From Phytophthora hibernalis (Eukaryota; Oomycota; Peronosporomycetes; Peronosporales; Peronosporaceae), in NCBI GenBank assembly GCA_012656075.1, contig JAAKBF010000028.1:310001-374000 (forward strand): a DNA stretch of 64,000 bases, read 5' to 3'. Made by a program: the position numbers and the translations under genes. Below the pieces are notes generated by a model. The model worked only from the letters and a program-made list of their open reading frames with translations, searched no databases and was not told the origin of the DNA. Positions 11,954-24,439 of this stretch are shown piece after piece. Within the stretch, counting starts at the first letter, position 1. The number at the start of each line of letters is the position of its first letter.

Positions 11954-14820
11954 TTGATGTACGACCGAGGAGTCAAGATCAACTTCAGCAGCAGCGAGAT
12001 GAAATGGTACCATGACAAGGTAAAGATGGTGCTGCCCTTCGTCGGGGTGGGCAACAGCGAGCAGCGGCAGTCGCGCGCAGCCAAGGTGCGACTACTGCGC
12101 AAAGCCAAGGTGCACGCGCAGACTGTGCACCATGTTGAAGTGGCTGTGCCCGTCGAGGACGGTACGGTGGGCGTGATGATGCCCAGGGCAAAGAATCAGG
12201 CACACGTACTGGTGGCACCTACGCTAGTGAAGGTGATGAACCGCAAGGCGACGGTGCCAGTCATGAACTTATCCGGCGGGACCACAAAGCTACCAAGCAA
12301 GGAAAACCTCGGCACATGGATTCCTGCGGACTGTGAGATGGACATCCTGGAGACGGATGGCGAGCTGGACCGAGAGCGGGTCAGCGCCTGGCTGAAGAAG
12401 CTGAGCGGTCAATCGTCGGCGCTCTCGAACGATGAAGAACTGGAGATCGGTGATATGGACGGAGAAGACAGGGACCTGATGCTGACGCTGCTACGCAACT
12501 TCCCGTCACTACTAGAACCGAAAAAGGGTGTCCCCCAGCGACCGCGTTGGGCGCAGTGCATCACATCCACACAGGTTCGGCTCCGCCAATTAAGGTGCGA
12601 CCAAGACGACACTCGAGATCGGAGCACGAGACGATTGACTCAGAAGTCGACAAGATGCTACACGACGGCGTCATCGAGGAAAGTACCGGAGCGTGGGGCT
12701 TCCTGTGGTGTTGGTAAAGAAGAAGGTCGGGACTGTAAGGTTCTGCATCGACTATCGCATGCTGAATGACATTACTAAGAAAGACATCTACCCGTTGCCG
12801 CGGATCGATGAGGCCCTAGAATCGATGCACGGCGCGAGAAGATTCACGAGCCTGGGTCTACATGCAGGCTACTGGTAGGTGCCGGTGGCAGAGGACGACA
12901 AGAACAAGACGGGCTTCGTGACCCGGCAGGGGCTCTTTCGTTTCGCACGTATGCCCTTCGGACTCGCGAATGCCCCAGGCACGTTTCAACGTATGACGGA
13001 TGCAGTACTCAGGGGCTAGCGTGGAGAGCTGCCTGGTGTACTTGGACGATGTGATCATCTTCACGGGCGGCTCGGTCTCTAGACACGTGGTGGAATTGGC
13101 TGATGGATCGACTTGCGAGGGCGGGTCTCTCCTCAAGCCCAAGAAGTGAAGCTTCGGGATGAAGAAGCTGGAGTCCTCGGGCACGAGCTGGACGCCGAAG
13201 GTATTCGACCCCTAGAATCGCTAGTGGACAGCGTGAGGCGGTTTCCTGTGCCCCGAGACGCCGCAGAGGTACACCGATTCGTCCACCTCGCAGGATACTA
13301 TAGGAGGTTCGTGCCGAACTTTGGGACCAAGGCGGCCCCGATGACCAAGTTACTACGGCGAAGTACCGAGTGGGTATGGGGACCCGAGCAGCAGGAAGCG
13401 TTCAATCTGTTGAAAGAAGAGCTCAACTAGGAGGCCCCTACTAATATATCCCGACTTCACGAAGCCCTTTAAGTTGGTTACCGACGCGTCAGTAGTTGGC
13501 CTCGGGGCAGCACTGATGCAGGACCACAGCGAAGGAGACCAGCCGGTGGACTTCGCGTCGAAGGTGAACTCGCCGACCGTGGCGAGATACGGCATCACGG
13601 ACCTGGAATGTGCCGCTGTAGTATGGGCGATAAGGCTGTTCCGGCCATACTTGTATGGGCGGAGATTCGAGTTGGTCACGGACCACTCTGCCCTGACCTG
13701 GTTAATGAAGACGAAAGATCTGTCAGGAAGGTTGCTCCGATGGGTATTACAGCTACAAGAGTACAACTTCGCGATTACGTACCATCCGGGATCCACCAAC
13801 GTAGTGGCAGATGCCCTCTCGCGCGCCCCAGTGCGGACAGTGGTGGCGGGTAGGTGTCAATGTTTGCACCGTACATCAGTTGTACATGAAATCCGTAAAA
13901 AGGTTTAGACGTAATTACTCCTCCCAGAATATCAGATTTAGAAGGGTTCTAGATGGTTGGACGCCAGTGGCGACCCCAGCCCACACGTCCATGAACGGCG
14001 CGAAGTTCATAGCAGAAAGGATCGTGCTGGTGTATGGTCCCATGAGAGAAGTAGTGATGGATGGGGCCCCAGAATTGAACGGAGCGGTGTAACAAGAGCT
14101 GGCGAAGCTACTCCAGACTCGACAGACGACTCCAGTACCGTACAGGCCGATCATGTTGGGAGTGGTAGAACACTTCCGCAAGGTGTGGAAGGACATGGTG
14201 TCCATGTACGTGAGTGAGAGGCAGGACGACTGGGACCGCTGGGTGCCCTGTGCAGTATAAGCGCACAACGGTGCTAGGCACGGCACCACGGGGTTTACCC
14301 CAAACGAGATGATGATGGGCGACTGCGCGTGCAGAACGAGTTACTCAGGGCGAGCCAGGTGACACGGGTAGGCACATGGTCGGCGTACCACCGTGACTTA
14401 GTGCGGAACATGGAGAAGGCCACCGAATTGGCTGAGTTGGCGGTGCAGCAAGACCAAAGAAGGCGGGAGCGCTACTACAATCAGCGCGTACTGGAGCGCG
14501 AGCGGTTCCGAGTGGGTGACTTGGTCTGGGTTCTGAGACCACATCGAGGGAAAGGAGTAACTAAGTTGGCACACCAGTGGGTGGGTCCTGCGAGGATAGA
14601 CGGAGATGCTGGATTCGACAACTGGCGCGTGACGCGCTTGGACACGAAGGAGTCTTCCCTCGTGCACTGCGGGATTTTGCTGTCCTATCACTACCCGTCG
14701 GGACAGAAGGAAACGGTGGCAGACCAAATTTTGAAGAAGCTGGCTACTGAGGAGCCCGACGCTGACGATGTAAGTAAGACGGCGGTCCGACATGAGACGG
14801 GGGCGGCCAAGATGTGGTGA
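11954..14820 (+). pseudogene. Ty3/gypsy pol polyprotein (RT-RNase H-integrase), broken
   Basis: The polyprotein copies RNA to DNA and integrates it. 11954-12580: linker upstream of RT. 12640-13180: reverse transcriptase with VRFCIDYRMLN, RFARMPFGLANAPGTFQ and, in a shifted frame, the active-site YLDD (LVYLDDVIIF). 13200-13430: thumb/connection (RFVHLAGYYRRFV). 13450-13840: RNase H (VTDASVVGLGA, VTDHSALTWL, HPGSTNVVADALSRAP). 13930-14320: integrase-core remnants. 14329-14820: integrase C-terminal region (FRVGDLVWVLRPHRGKG). Lesions include TAG where RT normally has Gln (YW*VPV near 12876) and several frameshifts. Confidence 0.8.
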
Positions 14821-15151
14821 ACATTGGCAGCGGTACGGGCGGGAGTGTTGTTGAGGGTTCCCACAGAGAAGCGAGCACTGCAGTTGCCGGTGAACACGTG
14901 CCCAGCGGACACAGCGGTGAAGATTCTTGGGAGGAGACTGAAGCAGGATTTACTGGTGCTAGAAGCACCACTAGCACAAGAATAGCTGGTACACCAAGGA
15001 CTGTGGAGGAGGGCGTTAGATCAGAGACGCCAGAAATAGCTGATGGCGAGACTTTGGGGGCGCTGGAGTTGGGGGCTGCAAGTGTGCGCGCCGATCAAGC
15101 AGTTGGCAATCTCCCAGCTACCAGTGAGCAAGAGCGAACGGCGGGACCAGG

Positions 15152-15544
15152 ATGAAGCAACTGCTTCTCGTGGGCTACCGAGAGATATGGAACCCCACGG
15201 GGACAGAACAGCAGCTACTGGAAGCGCAGGAGATCGCGGAGACGGTGGCCAGGCAAGTCGGAGACGAAGCCAAGGTCTGGAGCCGCCGCAAGACGCGAGT
15301 AGAAGTGAAGAAACGCCTCGGGTGGGGGCTGACGAAGAAGTTGTTGCTCAGGATGGTAGACGAAGTACTCGGGGAGTTGCGGGAACGCTACAAGGGCGAG
15401 GGCTTGCCCGGTGGGAATCATTTGCGTGTTCGGGTTACTGAAGGCACGAGGACAGGCCCAAAGACCTACCCGGGTTACAAGCCGCCTATAATGTACTCTC
15501 CCCACTATCTCTATCGGGTCAGCCGACTGTTCGTGAACTGGTGA
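15152..15544 (+). CDS. Uncharacterised ORF at 3' end of the Ty3/gypsy element
   Basis: 130 codons, open from MKQLLLVGYREIW to RLFVNW. The middle is rich in charged residues and the end is aromatic (YKPPIMYSPHYLYRV). It lies after the integrase region in the same orientation with similar GC content, so it may be an additional ORF of the retrotransposon. No domain is recognised. A preceding segment, 14814-15155, is Gly/Glu/Thr-rich and may be part of the same region in another frame. Confidence 0.4.
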   Translation: MKQLLLVGYREIWNPTGTEQQLLEAQEIAETVARQVGDEAKVWSRRKTRVEVKKRLGWGLTKKLLLRMVDEVLGELRERYKGEGLPGGNHLRVRVTEGTRTGPKTYPGYKPPIMYSPHYLYRVSRLFVNW

Positions 15545-15632
15545 TGCCTTTCTCTAGCTCCTACCTGCTTGTATTATCCTGCTCCCGCTCGGTTCAGCAG
15601 CGTAATGCCGGCGTACGACGATAAAGGACTAT

Positions 15633-16323
15633 GTGGAAGGTAGGACCGCGAATGGGCTTTCGTCACGCTTCCAGACAATTTCGCGTGACGTGCAAAAATT
15701 AGTGGGGTGCATCGAGAAGATTAAAGCGCTCAATCAAAGTGGAGTCTCACTCACTGACCAGCAACAACAAGCTTTCGAGCTTTACGAAGCGACAAACACA
15801 TTAGCGTTTCGTTTCCTGGGCTGCTTGTACATCCTAATAGATTCAGATAAGTGGGGGCATGGAGAATTCCCAACGAGAAGAAAGGGCTACACCTTCAAAG
15901 ACCAAGTCGAAGCCTACTTTGCTTGGTAGAGTTCGGGGCAGCTCCGAAATGTCTGAACAGCGTAGCTCAGACACGACTGAAAAGATACTGGTAGTCGAAC
16001 GGCGATCAGTTGGATGAAAATGAAGGCCAATCACAGTCTACAAAACGCCAGAAAGGTGTGCACAGATCTAAGCTGAAAAGACTAACCTTGCTTTGCTAGC
16101 TCGTCAGGTTGTGGCAACAGAAGCCATGGCAAGACTTTCCCGCGAGCGTGTCAAAGTTGCTAAGGAACAAGTTGAATTGAATTTGTTCTCAATTCAAGCT
16201 GACCCCGAGGATGCAACTACGCGCGAGTATTTAAAGCTAAAACGCCAGCTAGAATTCGCCATCGCGCTTGTAATACTCCAAAGCAGCGTTCAACATCTTT
16301 ACGACAGCTTTCTTGGCATTTAA
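15633..16323 (+). pseudogene. PIF/Harbinger accessory (Myb/NAM-like) protein, broken
   Basis: 15633-15929 encodes a segment (LSSRFQTISRDVQKLVGCIE) resembling the Myb/SANT-like accessory protein of PIF/Harbinger elements in oomycetes. 16093-16323 encodes the helical C-terminal part (LSRERVKVAKEQVELNLFS). A frameshift separates the two. The accessory protein of these elements normally assists the transposase, and here it converges on the transposase gene on the opposite strand, as expected for a two-gene Harbinger element. Confidence 0.6.
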
Positions 16324-17230
16324 CAAAATGAGATTCTTTCGTGTCAACGGGATGGCTGATGGTTTTGACGAACACCAGCCAGTCTGGATAAATGCAATCA
16401 GCCAGAAAGTAAGTCATATAGTACTTGGTCCCTATATTAACATCGCGTTAGTTTTTTTAGTTCATTTCAACTTCATTACGCATGATCAGTCGTACCATTA
16501 AGAACATACTCGACCCTGGGAGCTTTGCCTTTCAAGAGGTTGTCGAAATAGGTGACTGGTCTAAAATATTGATGTCGTTCAATGAACCTGAGCTTCCGAA
16601 GTGGCAGTGCCAAATCCACAGTCGAGAATACGCCCACGCTTCCAGTACAACAGTAGGCTTTTTCTATTTACCTTTGTACTGACCAGAAAGAGATGCAGGA
16701 CAGTTTTTCCACTCGATGTGCATGCAATCAACAGAACCAAGCATACCAACGAATCCTCGCTTGGCATTCTCGTCTAGAATACGCTTCATGTCATTCTCTG
16801 TTGGTGAATGCAAACATTCATCACCAAAGAGGTGGATAATGGCCTCGCAAAAATGCTTCAGCGACGCCAGTATGCTCGGCCGTGACATCTCCAAGTTCGT
16901 CAACGGAGTCAGCTGAGGATGCGTATGCGAGCACGCGCATTGCCGCGGTAACCTTCAGTGAGCCCGGAATACCAAGCTTCCCAGTTGCATCCGATTTCTC
17001 AACAAAGTAGTAATCGTAGCTGACTACGGCATCGTGGATCTTGATGAACAGCTCTTTACTCATCCGGAAGCAGTAGTGTCGTATACTGGTTCTTGGACAA
17101 AATATTGCTCCTTCAAGCGTGCTGTGCGACCACGAGGGTCGCGGCGTTTGTTGGGAACCCGAGAACCCCCAGGCTTTAAACGGTTAGGCGAAGGTGGTCT
17201 AGCTAGAAAGCACGTGTTGAATATTGCGCA
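16217..17230 (-). pseudogene. PIF/Harbinger transposase (DDE_Tnp_4), broken
   Basis: On the minus strand, N- to C-terminal: a leader ending RTARLKEQYFVQEP (17080-17150); 16821-17063, a helical region (MSKELFIKIHDAV, YYFVEKSDATGKLG, VTAAMRVLAYASS); 16664-16903, the catalytic region with the family-typical GMLGSVDCMH and WKNCPA; then 16217-16417 with the C-terminal FVKCQESCRKDVERCFGVLQ signature. The pieces are in different frames, so the gene is inactive. With the convergent accessory gene it makes up a Harbinger element of about 1.7 kb. Confidence 0.75.
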
Positions 17231-17649
17231 CTCCTCTTCGTCTTCATCCAGGAGATCCTGAACCCACTTCGCATGTCCTTGCTGGGCTTCGGGGCATCAC
17301 CCACAATGCCAGCCACTCTAAACCGGCCGTCTTCGTCGTGCGGTCCGGTTGGTACTATACCAGCTTTGACGAAGCCCTTAACGATCGTGTCACTTCGGAT
17401 ACTGGCCCATGCCTCGACCACAAAACGCGATATCAGTGCAGAAAGGGATACTAACAGTGTGGTTCAGAAGGGCTTTGAGATATTGAGGAGGTCCTTCCGC
17501 TTTGTCAGGTTTATGATCGCTCTGAGGGCCTGGGGGGACGCTGATTGGCTACTTTTGAAGCGGAAAGTTCTCCGATACTCATGGTACTTTTCGTTCTGCA
17601 TAATGTCAGATAACGGTTTCGCAATGACTACCGGAATTTGGTGTATCAA
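17203..17649 (-). pseudogene. pogo-like transposase C-terminal fragment
   Basis: The minus strand reads WASIRSDTIVKGFVKAGIVP at 17421-17360, the typical end of pogo/jerky DDE_1 transposases. A preceding piece lies at 17649-17464 in another frame. Only the C-terminal third is present and it is frameshifted. It is separate from the Harbinger transposase that follows on the same strand. Confidence 0.5.
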
Positions 17650-18370
17650 TGCGAGTGGTCAGTACAATAGAGTAGCACGAAGTATTTCTTTCCTAACCAT
17701 AGTGCCTTGCAAGACTTGAGTCCTAGCCCTGTGTCAGGCACGGCGCGGCTAGAACTCGGCCTAAGGTGCGATCCGAAAACCAGGTCTGATTTATTGTTTA
17801 CCCCTTCTCCTGTCAAATTCGGGTTGTCGCTTTTCACCTGGAATGACAGCTTTTCTTACAAAAACCAAGATTATCGAGATTATAGGGCAGGTGTAAATAC
17901 TAGATACCCCGTCCAACGCGATATTTTTGTGTATGTTGCCTGTGGCGGCACGGTGTGTGACCGACACCGATTGAGCTACTGTCGTGCCACATTGCGACAG
18001 TATATTGTAATTTTTCGATTTGGGCGGTCGGCACGACTCATTTCGTCGTATTGTGTCTGGCTGTGCAGGGTTTGTGATCGCATAGTCCAAGTCAACGTGA
18101 TTGATCGAGAAGTGCGGCGGGCGGGGTTTATCCTGGTAACACTTTGTCTTTTGTCCGAGTGATCAATTGCTTAACAAGGATGGAACGTTTATATTGGGAA
18201 CACAGGCTACGTGTATTATTACTAAGATTATCATCTACGCGCAGAGATGTTAAAAGAAATCTTCTTTTGATTAAAAAAGATAAAAGAAGAAATTTAGCGG
18301 TCTTCTTTTAATGAAAACTTGGATCTGCCAGTACTTTGTCAGCTCCATCCGATTGCCAGTATCTAGTTCA
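17650..18370. other. Non-coding spacer
   Basis: No gene or clear repeat is recognised. The stretch is a patchwork of frames with stops. A small AGAAGAAA-type polypurine patch lies at 18270-18310. Confidence 0.4.
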
Positions 18371-18379
18371 AAATACATG

Positions 18380-20997
18380 TCTTGTCTTTGAAAACAGATT
18401 GCACAGAAGACGGGCATTTGCACAAAGTTGTTTCGGTTTTGAATGTTGACGATACCCTTGAGAAGGACGTGAGTTCGGGTCAGGTGCAGGTTGGAAGTGC
18501 AGAAGAAGTTTACGAAGATGCGATTGTACCTGAAGTCGAGGATATACAATCTGGAGGCGCTGACTCAGACAGAGGTGAATTCGTCGACTCAATTAGTCTG
18601 GACGGGGATGATGTTGAGAAAGATTTCTTTGACTCTAGTAGTCTAGAAGAAAACGTGTCGAAGAAAAGATACCCAGTGCTGCTACTCCGGGCGACAAAAC
18701 CGAACGGCTTTTAGATTTGCCGATTCACGCGATGCCTAGTACCCACACCGAAATTTGGAGTGGTGGTACGAACGCTTCATGCGAGTGAGCCAGTCGGATC
18801 TGGACTTGTAACCCTCGGTGTACATTCATGAAGGAAGTGAGCTGTTATCTCAATTACGAGACCAATTAGCAATGCTATCAGAGCTCCTAGACCTGAGTCC
18901 GAAGTGTCATATCGAAACGGCTGACATCGGATAACCTGGACAGTCTACACCAGGCGAGGAAGCGAAATTGCGAGCAATTCAGAAGTATCATCGAACAATC
19001 TTCCTTGGAGATGCAAATGCAGCACCTGCTCCTGCACGAGGTGTAATTTATGATTTAGACGTCGAAGACGCTAAACCCGTTGTTCACAGAGCGCGGTCAA
19101 TCGCACCTCCTGTCGCAGTCAAGGTCTGTGAGGTGTTGAAGAAGCTTTTGGAAACCAAAGTGATATAACCATCCGAATCTCCTTGGTCTTCCCTCAATTG
19201 TAATTGTGTTGAAGAAGAACGGAGTCGATATCCGGATGTGTATTGAGTCATAAAGGTTTTAATTCAGCTATCGGGTTATCCGTTGCCACTGATCGACGAT
19301 CTGTTCATCGGTTTCAAAAGTGCGATGTGGTTTATGAGTCTGGACATGGCCAGCGGGTTTTGGGCTATCCGAATGTCCAAGTGCGCGAAGTTGATCTCAG
19401 CTTTCGTCTACCCATTTGGACGCTTTCAATGGATTCGCATGCCATTCGGGCTCAAGAATGCACCACTTGTTTAATGTAGGTTCTACTCAAAAGTTTCCTG
19501 GCCGACTGGTCGAATCCGCGCAACAATCGCCCCGGGTTTGGCTTCACTATCTAATTCATTTAAATACTAATGGTATTTAGGGGATAGATTCGAAAATGAC
19601 TAGGATTTTGTATGGTGGCGGTTCGCCCTTTCATGCTGAACCTATCTTCGTCGGTTGTGTTGGTCGGTTGTTAATATCTTGGCCCGAGTATTCTGAGAAT
19701 CTGGAAGGTCTCTGGTGGGTACACCACCCAAAGATGCCACCCATATCAAATTCTTCGTTCGGGCGTATGGGTCTACTTTTGGGACTGGATCATCGTCACA
19801 TGGGTATAGTTGTTAATCTTGGCTTCAGTATGATGTCGACTGGATCCGCTCTTGGACATTGATTCGGGACCGGTTAACCAAGCAGGCCCACTTCGTTCCG
19901 ATGCTGAAGGCATCTAGTGCCAAGGACACGGCATGGATTTTTCCTCCGTGAACCTGTTCGTCTGCATGGATTTCCTGATTCGATCGTAAGTGACCGCGAT
20001 TCCCGATTTCTGTCGGCGTTTTGGAAGGAGCTTACGGCTAGCCAAGGTTCTCAGCTTCCTGTCAGCACTGCTTTCAAACCTTCCACGGACGGTCAAAATG
20101 AGCAATCTCACCGATTCATCAATGATTACCTTCGCGCTTTTATTCACCGCGCCATGATAATCGGGACGACCTACTGCCAATGGCCGAATTTGCGTACAAC
20201 TCTCGACCCATTCCAGCATCGACATGGCGCCCTTTGAAGCTGATCTTGGCTATCAGCCGCGCGCATTTGAGGATCTGGCTTTAAGTGAGGAGCCACGGAC
20301 CAGCCATGATGCTCTTCGATTCACCGAACATCTACAAGCCGTGCTTCAACGCTGCCGAGATTCGCTCGCTACTGCTCAAGGTCGTATGAAGCACTTCTAT
20401 GATCGACCCGCCCCAAACTTCCTATCGGCGTCGGTGATCGAGTTTGCTCGACACCACCAACCTTGATCTCGCTCACGTTGGCGCAGCAGGCCGACGCAAG
20501 ATCGCCGCTCGGTTCATCGGTCCCTACCAAGTGTTTGCGTCGACTACTCCAGATACGTACAAGATATCGCTCCCGCCAGGGATCCGGCTGCACGACGAAT
20601 TCATGTTTCCTACCTCCGCAAATATACCGAAGATACCAACGACAACAGGATCAACGATGTGCCACCACTACTGACCAGCGACGGCCATGAAGGGCTCCAA
20701 GTGCGCGCTATTATCGGTCAACGCACTCGTCGCGGCGTTCGATACTTCAAGGTGCGATGGTATGGACGCGATGAAGCCGATTCCTGGGAGCCCCAGACCA
20801 ATCTACGACAAGCTGCCGGGTTAATTGGTGAGTTTCTTGCGTCTTCTCAGAATCCGCACCGTCGAACGCGCTCCCGACAAAGAACATCTACGCCTCCAGA
20901 CCCTGCTATTCCGACACGTCGAAGTCCTCGACTTGCAGCGTCACCTCCGGCGTCTCATCACTCCAGCCGTAGGCGCTCTTCTGGGGGAAGACTGTAA
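18380..20997 (+). pseudogene. Second Ty3/gypsy retrotransposon (chromovirus-type), degenerate
   Basis: 18382-18714 is an acidic linker. 19210-19480 is the N-terminal half of reverse transcriptase (YPLPLIDDLFIGF, SLDMASGFWAI, RMPFGLKNAP) cut off before the YxDD site. The region to about 19860 is scrambled. 19917-20225 is integrase core (SIVSDRDSRFLSAFW, then STDGQNEQSHRFINDYLR). 20480-20640 is the integrase C-terminal part. 20695-20850 is a chromodomain (YFKVRWYGRDEADSWEP). The chromodomain identifies a chromovirus-type lineage, in which it directs integration to chromatin. An internal deletion removed the RT active site and RNase H, so it cannot be autonomous. Confidence 0.75.
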
Positions 20998-21080
20998 TGC
21001 AAGCACCACCTACACCTCAGCAACATCCGGGCACGACGATAGGATTTACGCTTTGCACGCTACAAGTTCAAGTACAAGAT

Positions 21081-21268
21081 GAACTTCAACGCGCCTCACG
21101 CGCATGCGAATATTTATCAAAGCCCGTGATAATAGTGCCTACTTCTTTCAAACCCCGTGACAAGTTGTTTGATTGGATAAAATGTAAAAGCCATTCCGTC
21201 CAATCAATTCGGCGTACGTCTCCGCGCGCATATCCGGGTCAGCCGACAAGAAGAAGCCTCTGCACCAA
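21081..21268 (+). repeat. Left terminal inverted repeat of MULE, 188 bp
   Basis: Begins GAACTTCAACGCGCC and ends TGCACCAA. It is matched by the reverse complement of 24247-24434 with only three mismatches noticed by eye. Long TIRs of 100 bp or more are a hallmark of MULEs. Confidence 0.85.
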
Positions 21269-21333
21269 GCTGTAAATTTAGATTTTGTTATGCTGATTGC
21301 TGCTCTCTTTAGTTTTGTCGTTGCTTCAAAACT

Positions 21334-23509
21334 ATGGAGCTAGCGGCTGAAGATGAACCTGGTGGCGATAGTGTAGTGATCCCTCTGAATCTTGCAACAC
21401 GACATGGTCGAAGCACTATTGGTCTTGGGGATGTATTCACCGATCCTGGTGCGTGCAAGCAATTTCTAAGAGAGCTCGCTTTCAACAACCGCAAATCGGT
21501 CATTCAAACATATTCAAGTGGGAACATGGTTAAGTGGGGATGTAACTCACTAGAGACGGAATGTTCATGGCACGTTTGGATTACTGAAAAGCGCGAATCC
21601 AAGTCAAAGACCCGTCGGAAGTCAAAGTACAGCTACGTCCCTTCTAAGGCTTGGTATGTTAGTCGAATCAGTTTGACACACAGTGAATTTTGCATGTCAA
21701 TTGCGAAGCCCTCAGCGCAACTGTTGCTGGACGTCAGAGGTTTTCAGAGTGCATTCGTTGAAGGTCACAGCTCAGCATTTGCTCGCGTTGTCAATGCTTT
21801 AGAAAAATTGAGAACGTAAGCATGGATGGACGTAAAGCAACATTGTACAGAGCCATACAGTTACGTCTGAAGCAGACCCAAGCTCCTGATGACTACAGTT
21901 TGTTGTCTGGTTATTTGGAAGCCTTTCAAATGCAGAATCCGAGTTCTCGGGTTTGTTGTCAGGTAGATGAAAATGGTCGATTTTGTAGGTTGTTTCTTTC
22001 GATTGGACCACTGGTGGAGCAACAAGCGATGATGGCTCCTGTCCTACAAACTGACGGAACACACATGAAAAACGAAAACTACGACGGTGTATGTTTGACG
22101 ATGATTGGGTTAGATGGAGATGGAAAAGTCGTTCCGTTAGCTGTGGCATTTGTTCCTTCGGAAACGAATGAGTGCTTCAGTTGGTTTTTGCCAACTGTAT
22201 TGCCGCAAAAATTAACCTGGTAGAATTCCTCTGTTTACTGATCGAGGAAAGCAGCGTGGAGCTCAGACACACCTCGCTTCACTAAACCTACGAGTTAACT
22301 TAAAGTTTTGCACGTATCACATCGTCTTGAACGTGAAGGATTTGTTCAAGACTGTTCAATCGAACATTGAACGCGTCGAGCCCTACATCTATCGGCTACA
22401 AAAGTCCGATACAATCGCGGAGTATGATGCGTCAATAAACGTTATTGATTCTGCTTTTTCAAATAAACGATCGGTCCGGAAAGCTAACGGCGCGGTTGAG
22501 CAGCAATCGGTTGCACAGTATCTGAGGAAGATTCATCCGACCAGTTGGACTCGTCTTGGCAATTATAAAAGCAATGAGGCTGAGGAGCAATACCTGAAGA
22601 CGAGTTGGCCTGTTGCTGATTCTTATGGTGATTCCGCTCCGTTGCATGGTGTTCGTACTACAAGTGCACTAGAGGACAATAACAATGGACTTCTGTGGAG
22701 CGGTGTTCGAGATAACGAGGTTCTGATGGCAACAGTTTTGTTTTGTAAAGCTGCATCGGAAATTATCGCTCACAAAAGTGAACCAGCTAATCTGTGGGCA
22801 GAGCACAAGTGTAATGTCACCCCACAGCTAAACTACTATTTGAAAGCGAGATGAACAAAACTGCTAATTGCTCAGTTAGACCTGCATCCGACTCGTCCAG
22901 CAATAAATTTACGTTGATGACGAGAATCGCGAAGAATTTGCGGTTGATGTCAGCTCCGTTTCCAAAATACAGCGGACACATGTAGTCGACTTATCATCTC
23001 ATACGTGTGAGTGTTGTAGCAAACGTGAGCAGTCAAACGTTCCGTGTCGGCACCTGTTAGCGACGATAAAGAAGACGAAAAACCGCTCAAATACGAGTGT
23101 ACTCTCACTTTTTCACGATTGTTACACGGTTCAAACCTACAGTGCTGCATTGGAATCGAGAATGATACAGTTGCCTCTACTTCGTGAAGTGATCCCGTCA
23201 AAGACTGTTCTACCACCACCACTGTATAAACAAGTTGGCGGAGGCAAGCGTACCTTGCACGATAAGTCGAAACGACAGAAGCGTATTCGCAGTAAAGGAG
23301 AACGAGCACGGAAATCACACAAGGTAAACATATTAGGTTCCGCTTCAAGCCTCCCACCCGATGCACACAGTGACACTGAGGTCGATGATGCCATGGAGGA
23401 GATGAATCGATCTATCGTGGGTATGACGAAGAAAGGAAGACAAGATTATCATTACAGCATATGCGGCACCGCGGATGGACACAACGCCACTACTTGTCCT
23501 AAAAGATGA
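21334..23509 (+). pseudogene. MULE transposase (SWIM finger plus zinc knuckle), broken
   Basis: 21334-21819 is the N-terminal DNA-binding region with Cys/His residues (WGCNSLETECSWHVW). 21822-22223 is the start of the DDE core (VLQTDGTHMKNENYDGV; PLAVAFVPSETNECFSWF). 22327-22854 is the helical region. 23005-23075 reads a SWIM finger (CECCSKREQSNVPCRHLLAT). 23150-23509 ends in a zinc-knuckle-like CGTADGHNATTCPKR, in which the first Cys position appears substituted. Only a few stops or frameshifts separate the pieces, and with the near-identical TIRs this suggests a young but inactive copy, or assembly errors. Confidence 0.75.
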
Positions 23510-24246
23510 GAAGTAACGGTGAACCTGAAGCGGGCAGCGACGTCCAGCCCGGTATATACGTAGTGGGTCAATGCCCTTTACTGAGATTAATGCGCGTAAC
23601 GCGTAACTCAAAGATAATACATGAATATATTAGTTCACCACAACCACGTACCGGTACATGCACTCGCCCTTGCATCATGTATTAGCCGTTTAGCAAAACA
23701 TTAACTAAATCAACTACCGACTCCGTGGCTTGATGCAGTACTGCATCAGCTGAGTCATTTCTCGCTGGTGTGGCCACCCGAGAATGATGCTTCAGCAGCA
23801 ACTGCCAGTGCCTTTCGACTCGACGTCGAACTACAAGCATTAGCGGCATCTATCCATCTTTACTGGAAAGGCCTATCTTGACCACGTCGAAGAGCTCGTC
23901 GTTCGTATCGAGAAGCAGCGCCGTCTTGTAATCCTGGTCGCAAGTCTCCGTCTTCGATCGGTGAGGCAGAAACAGCGTGTGATGGCGATCTGCGTCCTTC
24001 TGACGGAAGTGGCAGTCACAAACCAGCACATGCACTTATCAATCTCAGATCGTTCACCACTCGAACTTCAAACCACGTACACTTCCTTGGACAACAGCTC
24101 ACAACGTCTGGACGTCGTGCTGCTGGCATGCTGTGCAGACGCGCAGGTGGAAATTGTACGTATCCGGGCGCCAACCCGGCGACCATAGTCTGCTTGTCAC
24201 TGGCTCCTGCTTCTTGTTGAGTGACCGGATACGCGCGCCGAGACAT

Positions 24247-24434
24247 TTGGTGCAGAGGCTTCTTCTTGTCGACTGACCCGGATATACGCGCGGAGACGTA
24301 CGCCGAATTGATTGGACGGAATGGCTTTTACATTTTATCCAATCAAACAACTTGTCACGGGGTTTGAAAGAAGTAGGCCCTATTATCACGGGCTTTGATA
24401 AATATTCGCATGCGCGTGAGGCGCGTTGAAGTTC
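24247..24434 (-). repeat. Right terminal inverted repeat of MULE, 188 bp
   Basis: Inverted partner of 21081-21268, of equal length. The three differences seen are single substitutions. Confidence 0.85.
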
Positions 24435-24439
24435 TCTTT

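Larger units (their letters stand above)
11800..15600 (+). mobile_element. Ty3/gypsy retrotransposon, degenerate
   Basis: Contains in order a protease-linker region, reverse transcriptase, RNase H, integrase and a C-terminal ORF in the Ty3/gypsy order (RT, RH, IN). No complete LTR pair could be identified by eye. It starts next to a Tc1 fragment and stops before a PIF/Harbinger element. Confidence 0.75.
21081..24434. mobile_element. MULE transposon, 3.35 kb, with 188-bp TIRs
   Basis: A Mutator-like element bounded by near-identical 188-bp inverted repeats, enclosing a MULE transposase with DDE core, SWIM finger and C-terminal zinc knuckle. No exact 9-bp target duplication is visible at the immediate edges (GTACAAGAT against TCTTTAGAT). 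It sits about 80 bp after the chromodomain of the preceding Ty3/gypsy element and may have inserted into its 3' end. Confidence 0.8.
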
